The notes under the pieces are model-generated. The model was not told where the DNA came from. It worked only from the letters and a program-made list of their open reading frames with translations, and did no database searches. Positions 26,179 to 35,347 of a DNA stretch of 64,000 nt are shown one piece after another. Source of the DNA: a bacterium (GTDB lineage Bacteria; Electryoneota; Electryoneia; Electryoneales; Electryoneaceae); assembly GCA_020444425.1 (NCBI GenBank), contig JAHLLB010000010.1, positions 47,205 through 111,204 on the forward strand, in the 5' to 3' direction. Position numbers and translations under genes: made by a program. Position 1 is the stretch's first letter. Every line of letters begins with the position of its first letter.

Positions 26179-28146
26179 CTACTTCACCAACGTCAATTTG
26201 CGACTCATCTCCTGATTCTGCCAATCCACACGCAACAGGTACGTCCCGGACGCGGCATCATCCGCGTCCCACACCACCTGGTGTGTTCCCGCGGTCAGTT
26301 GTCCGCTCAGCAGTTGCACCACCTCCCGGCCGAGCACATCGAACACACGGATCGCCGCGTTTCCGGCCTGCGGAATCGCAATTTCTACCGACACACTCGA
26401 GTTGAACGGATTCGGATAGGCGCTGACAATCCGAAACTCGTCCGGAAGCGGAATCGTCTCGTTCTCAACACTCAACAACACGTCAGATTCCGGCTCGCGG
26501 ACGACACGGAACGCGAACCAGTAGCTCTGCGACGCCTCGTCTCCGGATGTGAACACGAACTCGTCCATTTCGTCGAGGAATCCGACCACCTGCGGCTGAT
26601 CACCCTCAAGCATGATCAGCTTCACCCGGATGCGGGGCGGCAGATTGCTCAGATCCGGCCAGTAAATACGGATATCCGTGTTCGGCAGGTTCTTTACCCG
26701 AACTTCCGCGACCCAGTATTCCCAGATCGAATCCCAGTCGCGCAGATCCCACGCGTACCGTCCCGGGACATCCCAGTTGTCGTGCGGGAAGGACAAGTTG
26801 ACGTACTGCGTGATCGGCGGCGTAAACTCGAACGCGTCCCACGGATCGTAGCCATCCTCGCTGCCATCCCGCACACCGATCTTGTTGTAGTGGTCTACAT
26901 GCTGGCCGTCCACCGTCTCAATCGGGAGATCGACAAACCAGTAGTAGCGCGGATCTTCCTCGAGATCATCCGGGCTTGGCCCGTGTACGCCTCCATCGTA
27001 GCTGAACTCGATCTCCGCATCGTCGGCGGAGGTCTTGATCACCCAGAAACCCTGCCATGGAAAGAGGTAGGACGTTGCCAGCGTGGCGTCCAACACCTCG
27101 TAGGACGATCCGTTGAACGTGTACACGTTGGAGTTGATACCGTCCTGTCCCCATCCGGACGGGTTACCGCCCACCGTCAACGTGGACGTATTCAGCTGAT
27201 ACGTTCCGTAGAACGGATTCGCCAGCATTGTCATGCCGTTGATATCGTTCTGATATCCGGCGATGGTCTGGCTCACGTTGACGGTCGGTGCGCCTGTCGC
27301 TTGCGCCGAGACCACATCGAGCCACGGATCTTCCACACCGGGCTCGACATTCTGCACAAACCAGTACCCCAGGCCCGGTTCAATGTCCGGTGGTTCCGTG
27401 TTCGGATCGTTGTCGCCCAATCCGAAACGGTCATAGTTGAGGGTTGCCGGATTCCAACGGCTCATCACCCACGTTCCAGGCGAACTGAGACCACCGAGAT
27501 CGTCCGAGAACAGGGAATCCGCCACTCGATCCTCGGACAAAGTGACCAGCGTCGGCACACCGAGCAGATACCACCGGTTGTTTGTCGAAACGTCGCAGGT
27601 GTACGCCGTGATGTTGAACTCGGCCAGGTCGACGTACACAGTCTGCGTTCGCCCGGCGACGACGTTGTATTCCTGCGCTACGATGAACCGCACCGCATCC
27701 GCTGTGTCCGGGGCCTGCCCCTCGATGGTGTGCAACGACCAGAACGCACCCGCCGAGGAAACGTTGTTCTCAATCGGATCGCCCGCCGGGTTCGCACCGG
27801 AATAGAACTGCAGGTACAGCTTCAGGGTAGACGAGTTGCCGTTTCGCAGGTAAACAGAGAACTGCACCGAATCTCGCGGCCAGACCGCCAGGTCCTGGTG
27901 CAGCAGGTTCGGCCCCTCCAGCGAGTCGAGCACCATCTTCACCGAATACGTGCCACTCAGTACCGTACTCAATTCGCGGACGATTCCCCCCTCGGGTTCG
28001 TCTTCGATCCAGTCCGCCACATCATCTGAGTTCCACGTCTCGAAATCGTTGTTCTGCAGGACTGCCGGATTTTGTGCGTTGACCATCGCCATGGGAAGCC
28101 ACACCAGCAGCAACATCCCGATCAACTTCAGCATCAGTGTTCGCAT
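26179..28146 (-). CDS. Exported protein with CBM-like front, unique middle and type IX-like sorting domain
   Basis: 655 residues from ATG 28146, preceded by GGAGGACGGGACA; an in-frame GTG five codons earlier overlaps that site. A signal peptide ends at MVNAQN. Residues 30-170 are a jelly-roll-like module ('NNDFETWNSDDVADW'). The middle ('YLLGVPTLV', 'PPDIEPGLGYWFVQNVEPG', 'MLANPFYGTYQL', 'GNPSGWGQDGIN') is shared closely with the neighbour at 28694-31123. The tail 'YPNPFNSSVSVEI', 'DVLGREVVQLL', 'SGTYLLRV' is a sorting domain. Surface display is likely; the biochemical role is unknown. Confidence 0.85.
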   Translation of the reverse strand: MRTLMLKLIGMLLLVWLPMAMVNAQNPAVLQNNDFETWNSDDVADWIEDEPEGGIVRELSTVLSGTYSVKMVLDSLEGPNLLHQDLAVWPRDSVQFSVYLRNGNSSTLKLYLQFYSGANPAGDPIENNVSSAGAFWSLHTIEGQAPDTADAVRFIVAQEYNVVAGRTQTVYVDLAEFNITAYTCDVSTNNRWYLLGVPTLVTLSEDRVADSLFSDDLGGLSSPGTWVMSRWNPATLNYDRFGLGDNDPNTEPPDIEPGLGYWFVQNVEPGVEDPWLDVVSAQATGAPTVNVSQTIAGYQNDINGMTMLANPFYGTYQLNTSTLTVGGNPSGWGQDGINSNVYTFNGSSYEVLDATLATSYLFPWQGFWVIKTSADDAEIEFSYDGGVHGPSPDDLEEDPRYYWFVDLPIETVDGQHVDHYNKIGVRDGSEDGYDPWDAFEFTPPITQYVNLSFPHDNWDVPGRYAWDLRDWDSIWEYWVAEVRVKNLPNTDIRIYWPDLSNLPPRIRVKLIMLEGDQPQVVGFLDEMDEFVFTSGDEASQSYWFAFRVVREPESDVLLSVENETIPLPDEFRIVSAYPNPFNSSVSVEIAIPQAGNAAIRVFDVLGREVVQLLSGQLTAGTHQVVWDADDAASGTYLLRVDWQNQEMSRKLTLVK

Positions 28147-28643
28147 TGTCCCGTCCTCCACTCTCGTTCAGCGACCGCGTTCGCTGGACAAAAACACGAA
28201 TTATTCTTAAACACCAATTCATTAAATGCACTATACTAAGTATACAAATTATTTCTGGTTTCTGTTTGTGACCTGCATCACATCATGTCATCGTTTCCAG
28301 AAAAATGCGCCTTCTGGCCAATCCGAAAACCACGAAACTGATGGTCCACCTTCATACCGGGTAACACCAGCACTCACGCGTTCTATAAATAATTACCCTA
28401 CAAATATAATAATACTAATTTTTATGGGAGTGCAACGAGGTCGCTGTCTCACCAGCTCGCTCTCCGAGGCTGTGGTGCGACGGACGCTTCCGGCGGTCAT
28501 CGCGGTGTTGAAGGGAGTTGCGTACTTGAGGCAGACTCTCACCAGACGTTTCCGCGCGGCTCCTCCGGATCGCACAGCGATAAATCACGAAACGTGCAGA
28601 GGGGTGGAGTCGTGCGGGAGGCGGGGAACGTTGAGCAAAAGAA
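28147..28643. other. AT-rich intergenic region between two surface-protein genes
   Basis: About 500 bp. The first half is AT-rich and should contain the promoter of the minus-strand gene at 26179-28146; it includes the 13-bp palindrome TATACTAAGTATA (28232-28244). A 147-codon plus-strand frame crosses it but has no ribosome site and no protein-like composition, so I do not call it. The right edge is the terminator of the next gene. Confidence 0.6.
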
Positions 28644-28675
28644 AAGCGCTCACACCCGCTTGGATGTGAGCGCTT
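28635..28675 (-). terminator. Intrinsic terminator of the surface-protein gene at 28694
   Basis: A perfect 11-bp stem AAGCGCTCACA/TGTGAGCGCTT (28644-28675) around a 10-nt loop is followed on the minus strand by TTTTCTTTT. It is 19 nt beyond the stop. Confidence 0.92.
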
Positions 28676-28693
28676 GAGGTCGTTGGATCAGGA

Positions 28694-31123
28694 TTACTGC
28701 AGCAGCGTGATCTTGCGATGCGCGATCTTGCCGCCAGCCTTCAACTGCAGGAAGTAGGTGCCGGACGCGTAGTCCTGCGCGTTCCAGGTGAAGGTGTGCA
28801 GACCGGCTGTCAGCTGACCGTCATGGATGCGGGCAACTTCACGGCCCAGGACATCGTAGACCTTCAGCGTCGTCTCACCCGTTTCCGGGATACCCATCTT
28901 GACCGAAATCTGCGCGTTGAACGGATTCGGATACGCGTTACGGATACCGAACTCAGTCGGGAGGGCGGCACCGGATTCATCCGCGACATTCGTCGAACGG
29001 CTCACATCGTACGCACGCACGTAGAAGTGTTCCACTTCCGACTGCGTGTCGCCAACGTTGAACACGTACTCACCCATTTCATGCAAGCGGCCAACCGGCT
29101 GGATGCCGTTCGGAGTGATGTGCATCAGCTCGAACTCAACATTCTGCGGGCCACCCTGAATCGTCGGCCAGTGCAGACGCAGCGTGCTGTTCGGCAAGCG
29201 GTTCGCCTTCACATCGAAGAACCAGACTTCTTCGTCAAAGTTGCGGTCACGGTAATCCCACGCGAAGCGGCTGCCTTCATTCCAGTCGTCATGCACGAAT
29301 GCAAGGCTGACGTAACGGGAATCCGGCGGAGTCAGCTCGAAGGCGTCGTAGCCATCGTAGCCGTCACGGGAACGATCCCGGACACCAAACTCGTTGTAAT
29401 TGTCCTGGTATTCGCCGTCCACGGTCTCGAGGCGAAGGTTGATACCCCAACCGGTATCGGTGAACTCGTCAAGCTCATCGACATCATCAATAACCGGGCC
29501 GTGTTCATCATCGTTATAGACAAACTCGATCTGGCCATCGCTCGCGGTGGTCTTGACCACCCAGAAGCCATCCCACGGATCCAACACTGCTGAGGTAGCC
29601 AACTGGATCAGGTACTGACGGGTCTGACCGTTATACTTGTAAATGTTCGCGTTGATGCCGTTCTGACCCCAGCCGGAGGGGAAACCACCGACGGTGAGAT
29701 TCGCGGTATCGAGTTCGTAGTCACCGTAGAACGGGTTCGCCAGCATGGTCGCGCCGTTGTTGCCACCACTGGCACCAATGATCGTCTGCGTCACGTTTGT
29801 GGACGGAGCGCCAGAGGTCTGCGATGAGGTGATGTCCAGGCGTGGGTCCGGCGTACCCGGTTCGACAGCCTGTACAAACCAGTAGCCGAGGCCCGGTTCG
29901 ATGTCCGGCGGTTCCGTGCCCGGATCGCCATCACCGTTGCCAAAGCGTTCGTAATCCTGAGTGCTGTTGTTCCAGCGGCTCATCACCCACGTGCTCGCAG
30001 TGCTGTTGCCGCCAAGATCATCCGCGAACAAAGCGTCGGCGTTACGATCGGCCGGATTGTCGATAATCGTCGGAACACCGATCAGGTACCAGACGTTCTC
30101 GGAGGAAACATCTTCGGTATAGGTGTCGATCCAGTAGTCGGCATCATCGACATAGACCGTTCGCAAATCATCTGGATCCGTCGTATTGATCTGCTGGATT
30201 TCGTAGCGAACCCAAGCGGTTGACGATGGCGTTTCCAAGGTTGTCGACACCTGGGTAAAGCTTGTGGTGTTGGCTGAGTTCGCGTAGGCTTGCTGAATGA
30301 AGTTGTTGTTCGCGTCGTAAGCCTTGAGGTACAAGCGCGACAGCTGGTCGGAGGTGACATCTTCAGCAAAGTACACGCTACCGCCGACGGTGTCTCCCGG
30401 ACGCACATACAGGAACTGGATCAGGCGGGGACGCGAGAGGGCTGCGGAACTGAACGCCGCCGAAGCAGAGCCGGAATTGACGATCACGTTCTCTTCGTCA
30501 ATCGCGGCATCGCCGGCTTTCAGGGCTTCCCAGAAATCAGGTGCACCACCGGTCCAGTCTTCGAAACTCTCGTTCGTCACCGTAACGTACGTCGGCTGCG
30601 TGATCACGATGTCCGCGAAGTCAACGTAGCAAACCTGGGGATACGGCTGCGAGGTGTTCTGGAAATGCAGAATCTCGTACTTGATCTGCGACGTCGAAGC
30701 CGGGGTGACAAAATCCAGCACCAGAGCCTGCCACGAAGTCGTGTTGATCGACTGCGTGAACTCCTGGTACAGGAGGTTGTTGCTGTCGTCGTAGACCTTC
30801 ACGTAGACGCGAACGAACGAATCGTCGTTGTCGTAGACGAAGATCGAGGCTTCAACCTGTTCGTTGGGATCAACGCTGAAGAACTGTACGAGGCGCGGTC
30901 GAGTTGCGCCAACGTTGTTGATCTTCACCGATGCGCCACCGCTGTACGCGAAGGAATTTTCCTGAATCTCGTTGTTCCCGGATTCAACAACCGTCCAGTC
31001 ATCCGGGTTGTCATCTGTCCAGTTTTCAAAATCTGCGTTTGACAGGCTCTGCCCCGAAACGGGGAAAACCATCAACCCGAGCAGCAAAACCAGTACCGTA
31101 GAAAACAGAACCGAAGACCTCAT
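28694..31123 (-). CDS. Exported protein with two CBM-like modules and type IX-like sorting domain
   Basis: 809 residues. Signal peptide MRSSVLF...FPVSGQ. Two tandem jelly-roll-like modules follow ('NADFENWTDDNPDDW' and 'NESFEDWTGGAPDFW'), then the same middle region as the 26179 protein ('WYLIGVPTIIDNP', 'PPDIEPGLGYWFVQAVEPG', 'TMLANPFYGDYEL'), and a sorting domain ('YPNPFNAQISVKM', 'YDVLGREVARI', 'SGTYFLQL'). The two are tandem paralogs; this one has an extra N-terminal module. GAGGAGACTTTCTC precedes the ATG. Its own terminator and separate upstream region argue for independent transcription. Function beyond surface binding is unknown. Confidence 0.85.
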   Translation of the reverse strand: MRSSVLFSTVLVLLLGLMVFPVSGQSLSNADFENWTDDNPDDWTVVESGNNEIQENSFAYSGGASVKINNVGATRPRLVQFFSVDPNEQVEASIFVYDNDDSFVRVYVKVYDDSNNLLYQEFTQSINTTSWQALVLDFVTPASTSQIKYEILHFQNTSQPYPQVCYVDFADIVITQPTYVTVTNESFEDWTGGAPDFWEALKAGDAAIDEENVIVNSGSASAAFSSAALSRPRLIQFLYVRPGDTVGGSVYFAEDVTSDQLSRLYLKAYDANNNFIQQAYANSANTTSFTQVSTTLETPSSTAWVRYEIQQINTTDPDDLRTVYVDDADYWIDTYTEDVSSENVWYLIGVPTIIDNPADRNADALFADDLGGNSTASTWVMSRWNNSTQDYERFGNGDGDPGTEPPDIEPGLGYWFVQAVEPGTPDPRLDITSSQTSGAPSTNVTQTIIGASGGNNGATMLANPFYGDYELDTANLTVGGFPSGWGQNGINANIYKYNGQTRQYLIQLATSAVLDPWDGFWVVKTTASDGQIEFVYNDDEHGPVIDDVDELDEFTDTGWGINLRLETVDGEYQDNYNEFGVRDRSRDGYDGYDAFELTPPDSRYVSLAFVHDDWNEGSRFAWDYRDRNFDEEVWFFDVKANRLPNSTLRLHWPTIQGGPQNVEFELMHITPNGIQPVGRLHEMGEYVFNVGDTQSEVEHFYVRAYDVSRSTNVADESGAALPTEFGIRNAYPNPFNAQISVKMGIPETGETTLKVYDVLGREVARIHDGQLTAGLHTFTWNAQDYASGTYFLQLKAGGKIAHRKITLLQ

Positions 31124-31753
31124 GAGAAAGTCTCCTCGAAAGTGTTAGCACTACAATCCGTGACCAAACCCCGCCGCCCCGACACATCTCAGGAAGTGAG
31201 TGTCCCCGGAGAAGAGACTCAGGGTGCTACAAGGCTACAATACTAATGATAGTTTCAGCGCAACAATCTAACGCCACAGGAACCGAAAAATCTACGTACC
31301 GAGTTAGCAGAATGCTATGCGGGAGGTCACACAGCAGAGCACCCTTCAGAGTACCCTTGCCCCACTGAGGCCCGCAACGATAAACGCTGTCTTGCGGAGT
31401 ATGGTGACTTCTGCCTATCTATGACAAGTCTATCGGACGGTACTCGGAGTTCCTTGAAGTTTGCGGCTTGTGGCTCGAGCCTCTCAAGTAAACTCCGGTT
31501 TTTGCGGATATGTGATTTGTATCATTGCAAAGGCCTGATCGGTTCGACGAACTTATCGGTCCGCGAGCGAAATACCAAACATTCAGCGTACGTGTAGTGT
31601 TTTTTCGGGCTCTGAGTGGAGAGTCCTCTCGGGTTCGGGGGGGTGCATTGGGCTCGTTTTCGCCGCATATTCGGTGCTGATGTGTGTTATAATTCTTAGC
31701 ACACTGATTTTCGAGATAACGACATCGCTTAGTTTGACTTTTTGGAGGCACTC
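31124..31753. other. 630-bp divergent intergenic region upstream of the RiPP-like operon
   Basis: No protein-like frame is seen on either strand. It separates a minus-strand surface-protein gene from the plus-strand peptide operon and should carry both promoters. A TATAAT at 31686-31691, within GTGTG...CACAC half-repeats, is the best -10 for the plus strand, though no good -35 precedes it. The short palindrome GTTCGACGAAC lies at 31542-31552. The length is large for this compact genome and hints at regulation. Confidence 0.55.
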
Positions 31754-31921
31754 GTGGAGAAGAGCGTGGGATATGAAAAGCCCTTGCTTGTCGAGCTGTC
31801 CTTGTTGCTGGATACCGCACACGGTTTCTCTGAACCAGACCCGCCTGGCGGTGACGACGCAGGGAATAACAACAAGGAACAAGAAGACCAGCAGGAGTCC
31901 GATTCTTTCGATTGGTTGTGA
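31754..31921 (+). CDS. Putative RiPP precursor peptide with YxxPxL leader motif
   Basis: 55 residues starting with GTG at 31754, with TTTGGAGGCACTC immediately upstream (GGAGG at ideal spacing). The N-terminus 'MEKSVGYEKPLLVEL' contains Tyr7-x-x-Pro10-x-Leu12, the recognition motif that PqqD-like RRE proteins read in lasso peptide leaders. It is followed by a Leu-rich stretch and 'DTAHGFSEPDPPGG', then an acidic, Asn/Gln/Ser-rich tail ending 'SDSFDWL'. It has no Cys. The next gene encodes a PqqD-like protein and starts within 15 nt of the stop. It has not the usual lasso Thr at -2 with a ring Asp/Glu at 7-9, so the mature product class is open. Confidence 0.75.
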   Translation: MEKSVGYEKPLLVELSLLLDTAHGFSEPDPPGGDDAGNNNKEQEDQQESDSFDWL

Positions 31922-31936
31922 TTGGGCGTTGTTCCC

Positions 31937-32224
31937 ATGTCCTTGAGTGCACCCGTCTATGTGACGGACCCTGCCGTGGTTTTCCGAGAAGACATGAAGG
32001 ACGGCGGGGTGTTGTACCACCCGGAAACTGACCGGGCCTACAGTCTCAATCGTCTCGGAGCTCGTATCTGGGCAATGCTGTGCGAAGGGGAAACCCGGGC
32101 GCGCATTGTCGACCGGTTACGAGCTTCTTTTGCTCCCGATGAGGCACAGACTCTCGACGACGACGTAGACGAGTTTCTCGCCCATCTGGTCAAACACAAC
32201 CTCGCAAGCGTCGAGGATGCCTGA
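31937..32224 (+). CDS. PqqD-like RiPP recognition element (RRE) protein
   Basis: About 95 residues from ATG 31937; a TTG at 31922, directly after the precursor stop, is the alternative. The pattern 'VVFREDMKDGGVLYHPETDRAYSLNRLGARIWAML' followed by 'IVDRLRASF' is the PqqD winged-helix fold, which binds leader peptides and presents them to modifying enzymes. It is a stand-alone RRE, as in lasso and ScmD-type cassettes. Its end overlaps the kinase-like gene by 8 nt. Confidence 0.9.
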   Translation: MSLSAPVYVTDPAVVFREDMKDGGVLYHPETDRAYSLNRLGARIWAMLCEGETRARIVDRLRASFAPDEAQTLDDDVDEFLAHLVKHNLASVEDA

Positions 32225-33104
32225 CTACTCCCTTCACTTGGCCGACGGTTTCCGTTGGCGCTATTCGAGCACTCCTGACCGCTCCGGCTGGCTGGAGCAG
32301 TTCGCGGACACACTGACCCTCCCGTCTGAGGCCTCCGTATCTGCATCCGCGTCGCACGCCTCCCACATCCACATTTGTTCTCCGGCAGAAACCGATCAGC
32401 AACTCGCATCCCTCTGGGGAGATGCCCGGCCCGTGAGCTTTGAGCTCGGTCCGTTGCAGGTCTACACCCTCCGGGGCGCAACAGACCGGCTGTTTGTCAC
32501 CCCGGACTCCGGCGATCGGCACCAGTGGCTGATGAGCATGTGGTACAGCCTTTATCCGTTGTACCCGGCGTTGCTGAAACAGGGTCACCTTCCGGTGCAT
32601 GGCGGGCTGGCGGAGTGGAACGGTCGCGGCGTTTTGTTCGCTGCCCCCGGTGGAACCGGTAAATCGACTACACTGAGCCGGTTGCCGGAGAGCTGGCGAA
32701 CCATCTGCGACGACGAGACCTGGCTGGTGCCCACGGACGCGGGCTTGCGTGCCCACCCGTTGCCGACGTGGAGTGACCTGGTGCTGCGGAAGAAAAACGG
32801 TCGCTGGCCGTCAACGACCTCCCTCCCGCTTCAGCACGTGGTGTTTCTGCGCCAGGCGGAGCATGTCTCTGTGCGCCGTCTCGACCACGCCGAAACCGCA
32901 GCGTTGCTGAACCAGTCAGTGGAGCAGATTCTCCGCCGTGCGTGGGCAGTGCTGGTTCCCCCCGACCTCGCCGCGGTTAAGGCACGCATGTTCGAGCTGG
33001 CGGAAGCCCGCGCTCGGAGCCTCAGCGGTATCCTCCTCGACCTCAACCTGCACGACCCGTTCGCGGACAAGTTGCAGGACTTTATCCTCGCAGCGAACGC
33101 GTAA
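32217..33104 (+). CDS. HPr kinase-like protein of a peptide-modification cassette (ScmC/HprK-related)
   Basis: 295 residues. Residues 128-175 follow the HprK core: His128 in 'PVHGGLAEW', 'GRGVLFAAPGGTGKSTTL' with a P-loop at 144-151, and 'ICDDETWLV' with Asp165/166. HprK proteins phosphorylate serine; HprK-like enzymes in some lasso clusters phosphorylate the peptide's C-terminal Ser, and ScmC in SynChlorMet cassettes is a relative of unknown role. The precursor here ends with several Ser residues, so it is a reasonable substrate. The start overlaps the PqqD-like gene, giving translational coupling. The first ~120 residues match nothing I recognise. Confidence 0.82.
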   Translation: MPDYSLHLADGFRWRYSSTPDRSGWLEQFADTLTLPSEASVSASASHASHIHICSPAETDQQLASLWGDARPVSFELGPLQVYTLRGATDRLFVTPDSGDRHQWLMSMWYSLYPLYPALLKQGHLPVHGGLAEWNGRGVLFAAPGGTGKSTTLSRLPESWRTICDDETWLVPTDAGLRAHPLPTWSDLVLRKKNGRWPSTTSLPLQHVVFLRQAEHVSVRRLDHAETAALLNQSVEQILRRAWAVLVPPDLAAVKARMFELAEARARSLSGILLDLNLHDPFADKLQDFILAANA

Positions 33105-33212
33105 TCCCCCTGCTTCTCCGAACGTTTGCCGGGGTCGCGCGAGATCCATTCGTGCCGTACCTTTGCCTGTTAGAAATACAAAGCAGATTCGCAGCCCATT
33201 CCCCGGAGAGTC

Positions 33213-35024
33213 ATGACGGCCCAGCGGCAACAGGGACGTGCTTCCTCGCTGAAACCTCTCTTGCGCATGTTGCGCATGATGGGCCGCTACGCGCCCCGGC
33301 AGACCGCGTTGTACCTCGGATTCTCCGTCATCCGTGGCGTGCTTCCGCTGGTTCAACTCGTACTGTTCAAGTGGATTGTCGACGCCATCGTCGTTGCTGT
33401 CGACGCCCCTGACCCGACGACCGAGCTGCCGAACGTGATGATATACGTCATCGCCGCCGGATTCACTTACTGGCTGCTGATTTCATCAACAACGGCGGAC
33501 AACTGGCTGCGGCAACATCTCATCCAGCATTTCACCGATCACCTGTTTGATCGCATCCATCGCAAGTCGATCACCGTTGGTCTCGCGTATTACGAGAACA
33601 GCGAGTTTCGTGACAGCCTGCACCTCGCGCAACGGGAAGCGCTAACCCGTCCCGCCCGTTTGATCCAGGAAACCAGCAGCCTGTTCCAGAACCTGATCTC
33701 GATCACGGGAATCGCCGCTCTGTTGATCACCGTCCACTGGGTACTCGGTCCGGTGCTGCTTCTGGCGGCGCTGCCGGATGTGCTCCTGCGCTTTTACTTC
33801 TCCCGGCAGTGGTACCGGTGGGAACGCAGCCGCACGCACGACGAACGCCGCGCCCGTTATTCCAGTTGGGTGCTGACCAGCACGTTTTACGCCAAGGAGC
33901 TGCTGCTCTACGGTCTCGGGGACCTGTTCTCTACCCGCTTCCGCGAACAGCGGGAACAGCTGCGGCAGGAAAAACTGGACATAATCGAACGGCAATCGGC
34001 GTTCGAGTTGATCGCGAAGACCGTCTCCGCGCTGATCATCTTCGGTCTCTACGCGTTCGTAGCGTTCCAGGCTGCGATGGGTGCGATCACACTCGGCGCG
34101 CTGGTGCTGGTCATTCAAGGGCTCGCACGTGGCGGTTCGATGATCCAACGTGTGCTCACTGGCATTGCAGCGATGTACCAGAACAACCTGTTCCTCACCA
34201 ACCTGTTCGAGTTCCTTGACCGGCAGCCGCAACTGACCGCGCCACCTGCGCCGACAAAGGTTCCTTCGGAACTGAAGCAGAGCCTGGCCGTCGAAAACTT
34301 GTCCTTCCAGTACCCGAACCGTCAGGACTGGGCGTTGCGGGACGTTTCCTTCGCGCTCCAGCCCAACGAAGTGCTGGCAGTGATCGGCACCAACGGCTCC
34401 GGCAAGACAACGCTGGTCAAGCTGTTGACCCGGTTGTACGATCCCACCGAAGGCCGGATCACGTTGGATGGAACCGACCTGCGCGACTTCGATCCGGATC
34501 AGCTGCGAAAAATGTACAGCGTCATCTTCCAGGACTTTGCGAAGTTCCATGACAGCGTGCGCGAAAACATTGCGCTCGGAGATCCGGACACCAAGGTGAG
34601 CGAGGAAGCAATCCTCGCTGCCGCACGTGACGCAGGCGTTGATGAATACATCGACCGTCTCCCCAACGGCTACGACACGTTGCTCGGTACCTGGTTCGCG
34701 GACAGTGTCGACCTCAGCGAAGGCCAGTGGCAACGGCTGGCGCTGGCACGTGCGCTGGTTCGCCCCTCACGAATCGTCATCCTCGACGAACCGTCCAGTT
34801 CGCTGGATGTGCAGAGCGAACATGCGCTGGTCTCCCGCCTCAAGCAGGTACTCAACAACCGGGCTGCGATCCTGATCAGCCACCGCCTCTCCACCATCCA
34901 GACCGCCGACCGTGTGCTGATTTTAGAGGACGGGCGGGTAAAAGGCTTCGGCACCCCCGCCGATCTGTTGGCTCCGGACGGCGAACAACTCACCTTCCTC
35001 GATTCCAACCACAACCGGGTCTAG
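33213..35024 (+). CDS. ABC transporter, fused permease and ATPase (peptide exporter type)
   Basis: 603 residues: a membrane domain with about six helices (1-330), then an ATPase with Walker A 'GTNGSGKTTLVKLL', signature 'LSEGQWQRLALARAL' (Glu instead of the second Gly of LSGGQ), Walker B 'RIVILDEPSSSLD' and switch His 'ILISHRLSTI'. No C39 peptidase domain precedes it, so leader removal would need another protease. It is the last gene of the precursor/RRE/kinase operon after a 108-nt gap, and is the likely exporter of the product. GGAGAG precedes the ATG. Confidence 0.93.
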   Translation: MTAQRQQGRASSLKPLLRMLRMMGRYAPRQTALYLGFSVIRGVLPLVQLVLFKWIVDAIVVAVDAPDPTTELPNVMIYVIAAGFTYWLLISSTTADNWLRQHLIQHFTDHLFDRIHRKSITVGLAYYENSEFRDSLHLAQREALTRPARLIQETSSLFQNLISITGIAALLITVHWVLGPVLLLAALPDVLLRFYFSRQWYRWERSRTHDERRARYSSWVLTSTFYAKELLLYGLGDLFSTRFREQREQLRQEKLDIIERQSAFELIAKTVSALIIFGLYAFVAFQAAMGAITLGALVLVIQGLARGGSMIQRVLTGIAAMYQNNLFLTNLFEFLDRQPQLTAPPAPTKVPSELKQSLAVENLSFQYPNRQDWALRDVSFALQPNEVLAVIGTNGSGKTTLVKLLTRLYDPTEGRITLDGTDLRDFDPDQLRKMYSVIFQDFAKFHDSVRENIALGDPDTKVSEEAILAAARDAGVDEYIDRLPNGYDTLLGTWFADSVDLSEGQWQRLALARALVRPSRIVILDEPSSSLDVQSEHALVSRLKQVLNNRAAILISHRLSTIQTADRVLILEDGRVKGFGTPADLLAPDGEQLTFLDSNHNRV

Positions 35025-35347
35025 CTGCGGTTCGTGGCTTCATGTTCTGTCCACGCCTCATTGTCGCATGTCCGCTGTATCCCAAAGTTTAGCAGGGATG
35101 TAGCTTCTACTAAGTATCAGCATCTCGGAATGATTTTTGCAGCATTTCAGCTGATGCGCAAGGAAAATGGGACCGGATTTGGGTTTATCGACGATACAGC
35201 TGCCCAAATCCCTACCCCCACACATATTCCTCGCTTGCATTGCGTCAGTGTGAAACGGTTCCGTTCGGAACGGGGATCTGACAGTTGCGCTCAAAAATGT
35301 TAGGTGTTCCGAACTAACACAGTGGGAAGAAAACGGATGGAGGACAT
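35025..35347. other. Intergenic region before the P460-like gene
   Basis: About 320 bp with no convincing gene. It holds a near-perfect palindrome GTTCCG-TT-CGGAAC at 35258-35271 and a GTTCCGAAC half-copy about 40 bp on, both in the probable promoter of the downstream cytochrome-like gene. No clear terminator for the ABC gene is visible. Confidence 0.5.

Noticed and set aside
26281..28029. 582-codon plus-strand open frame
   Set aside because: Antisense to an exported sorting-domain protein with signal peptide and terminator.
28226..28669. 147-codon plus-strand open frame in an intergenic region
   Set aside because: No ribosome site, mixed AT/GC composition, ends in the terminator of the next gene.
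31754..31921. Calling the small peptide a bona fide lasso peptide precursor
   Set aside because: The leader motif fits, but no cyclase or B2 protease is present and the Thr(-2)/ring Asp-Glu spacing does not fit a lasso core.
31419..31952. 177-codon minus-strand open frame over the peptide gene
   Set aside because: Basic, low-quality composition; the plus strand has a well-spaced ribosome site, leader motif and coupled neighbour.
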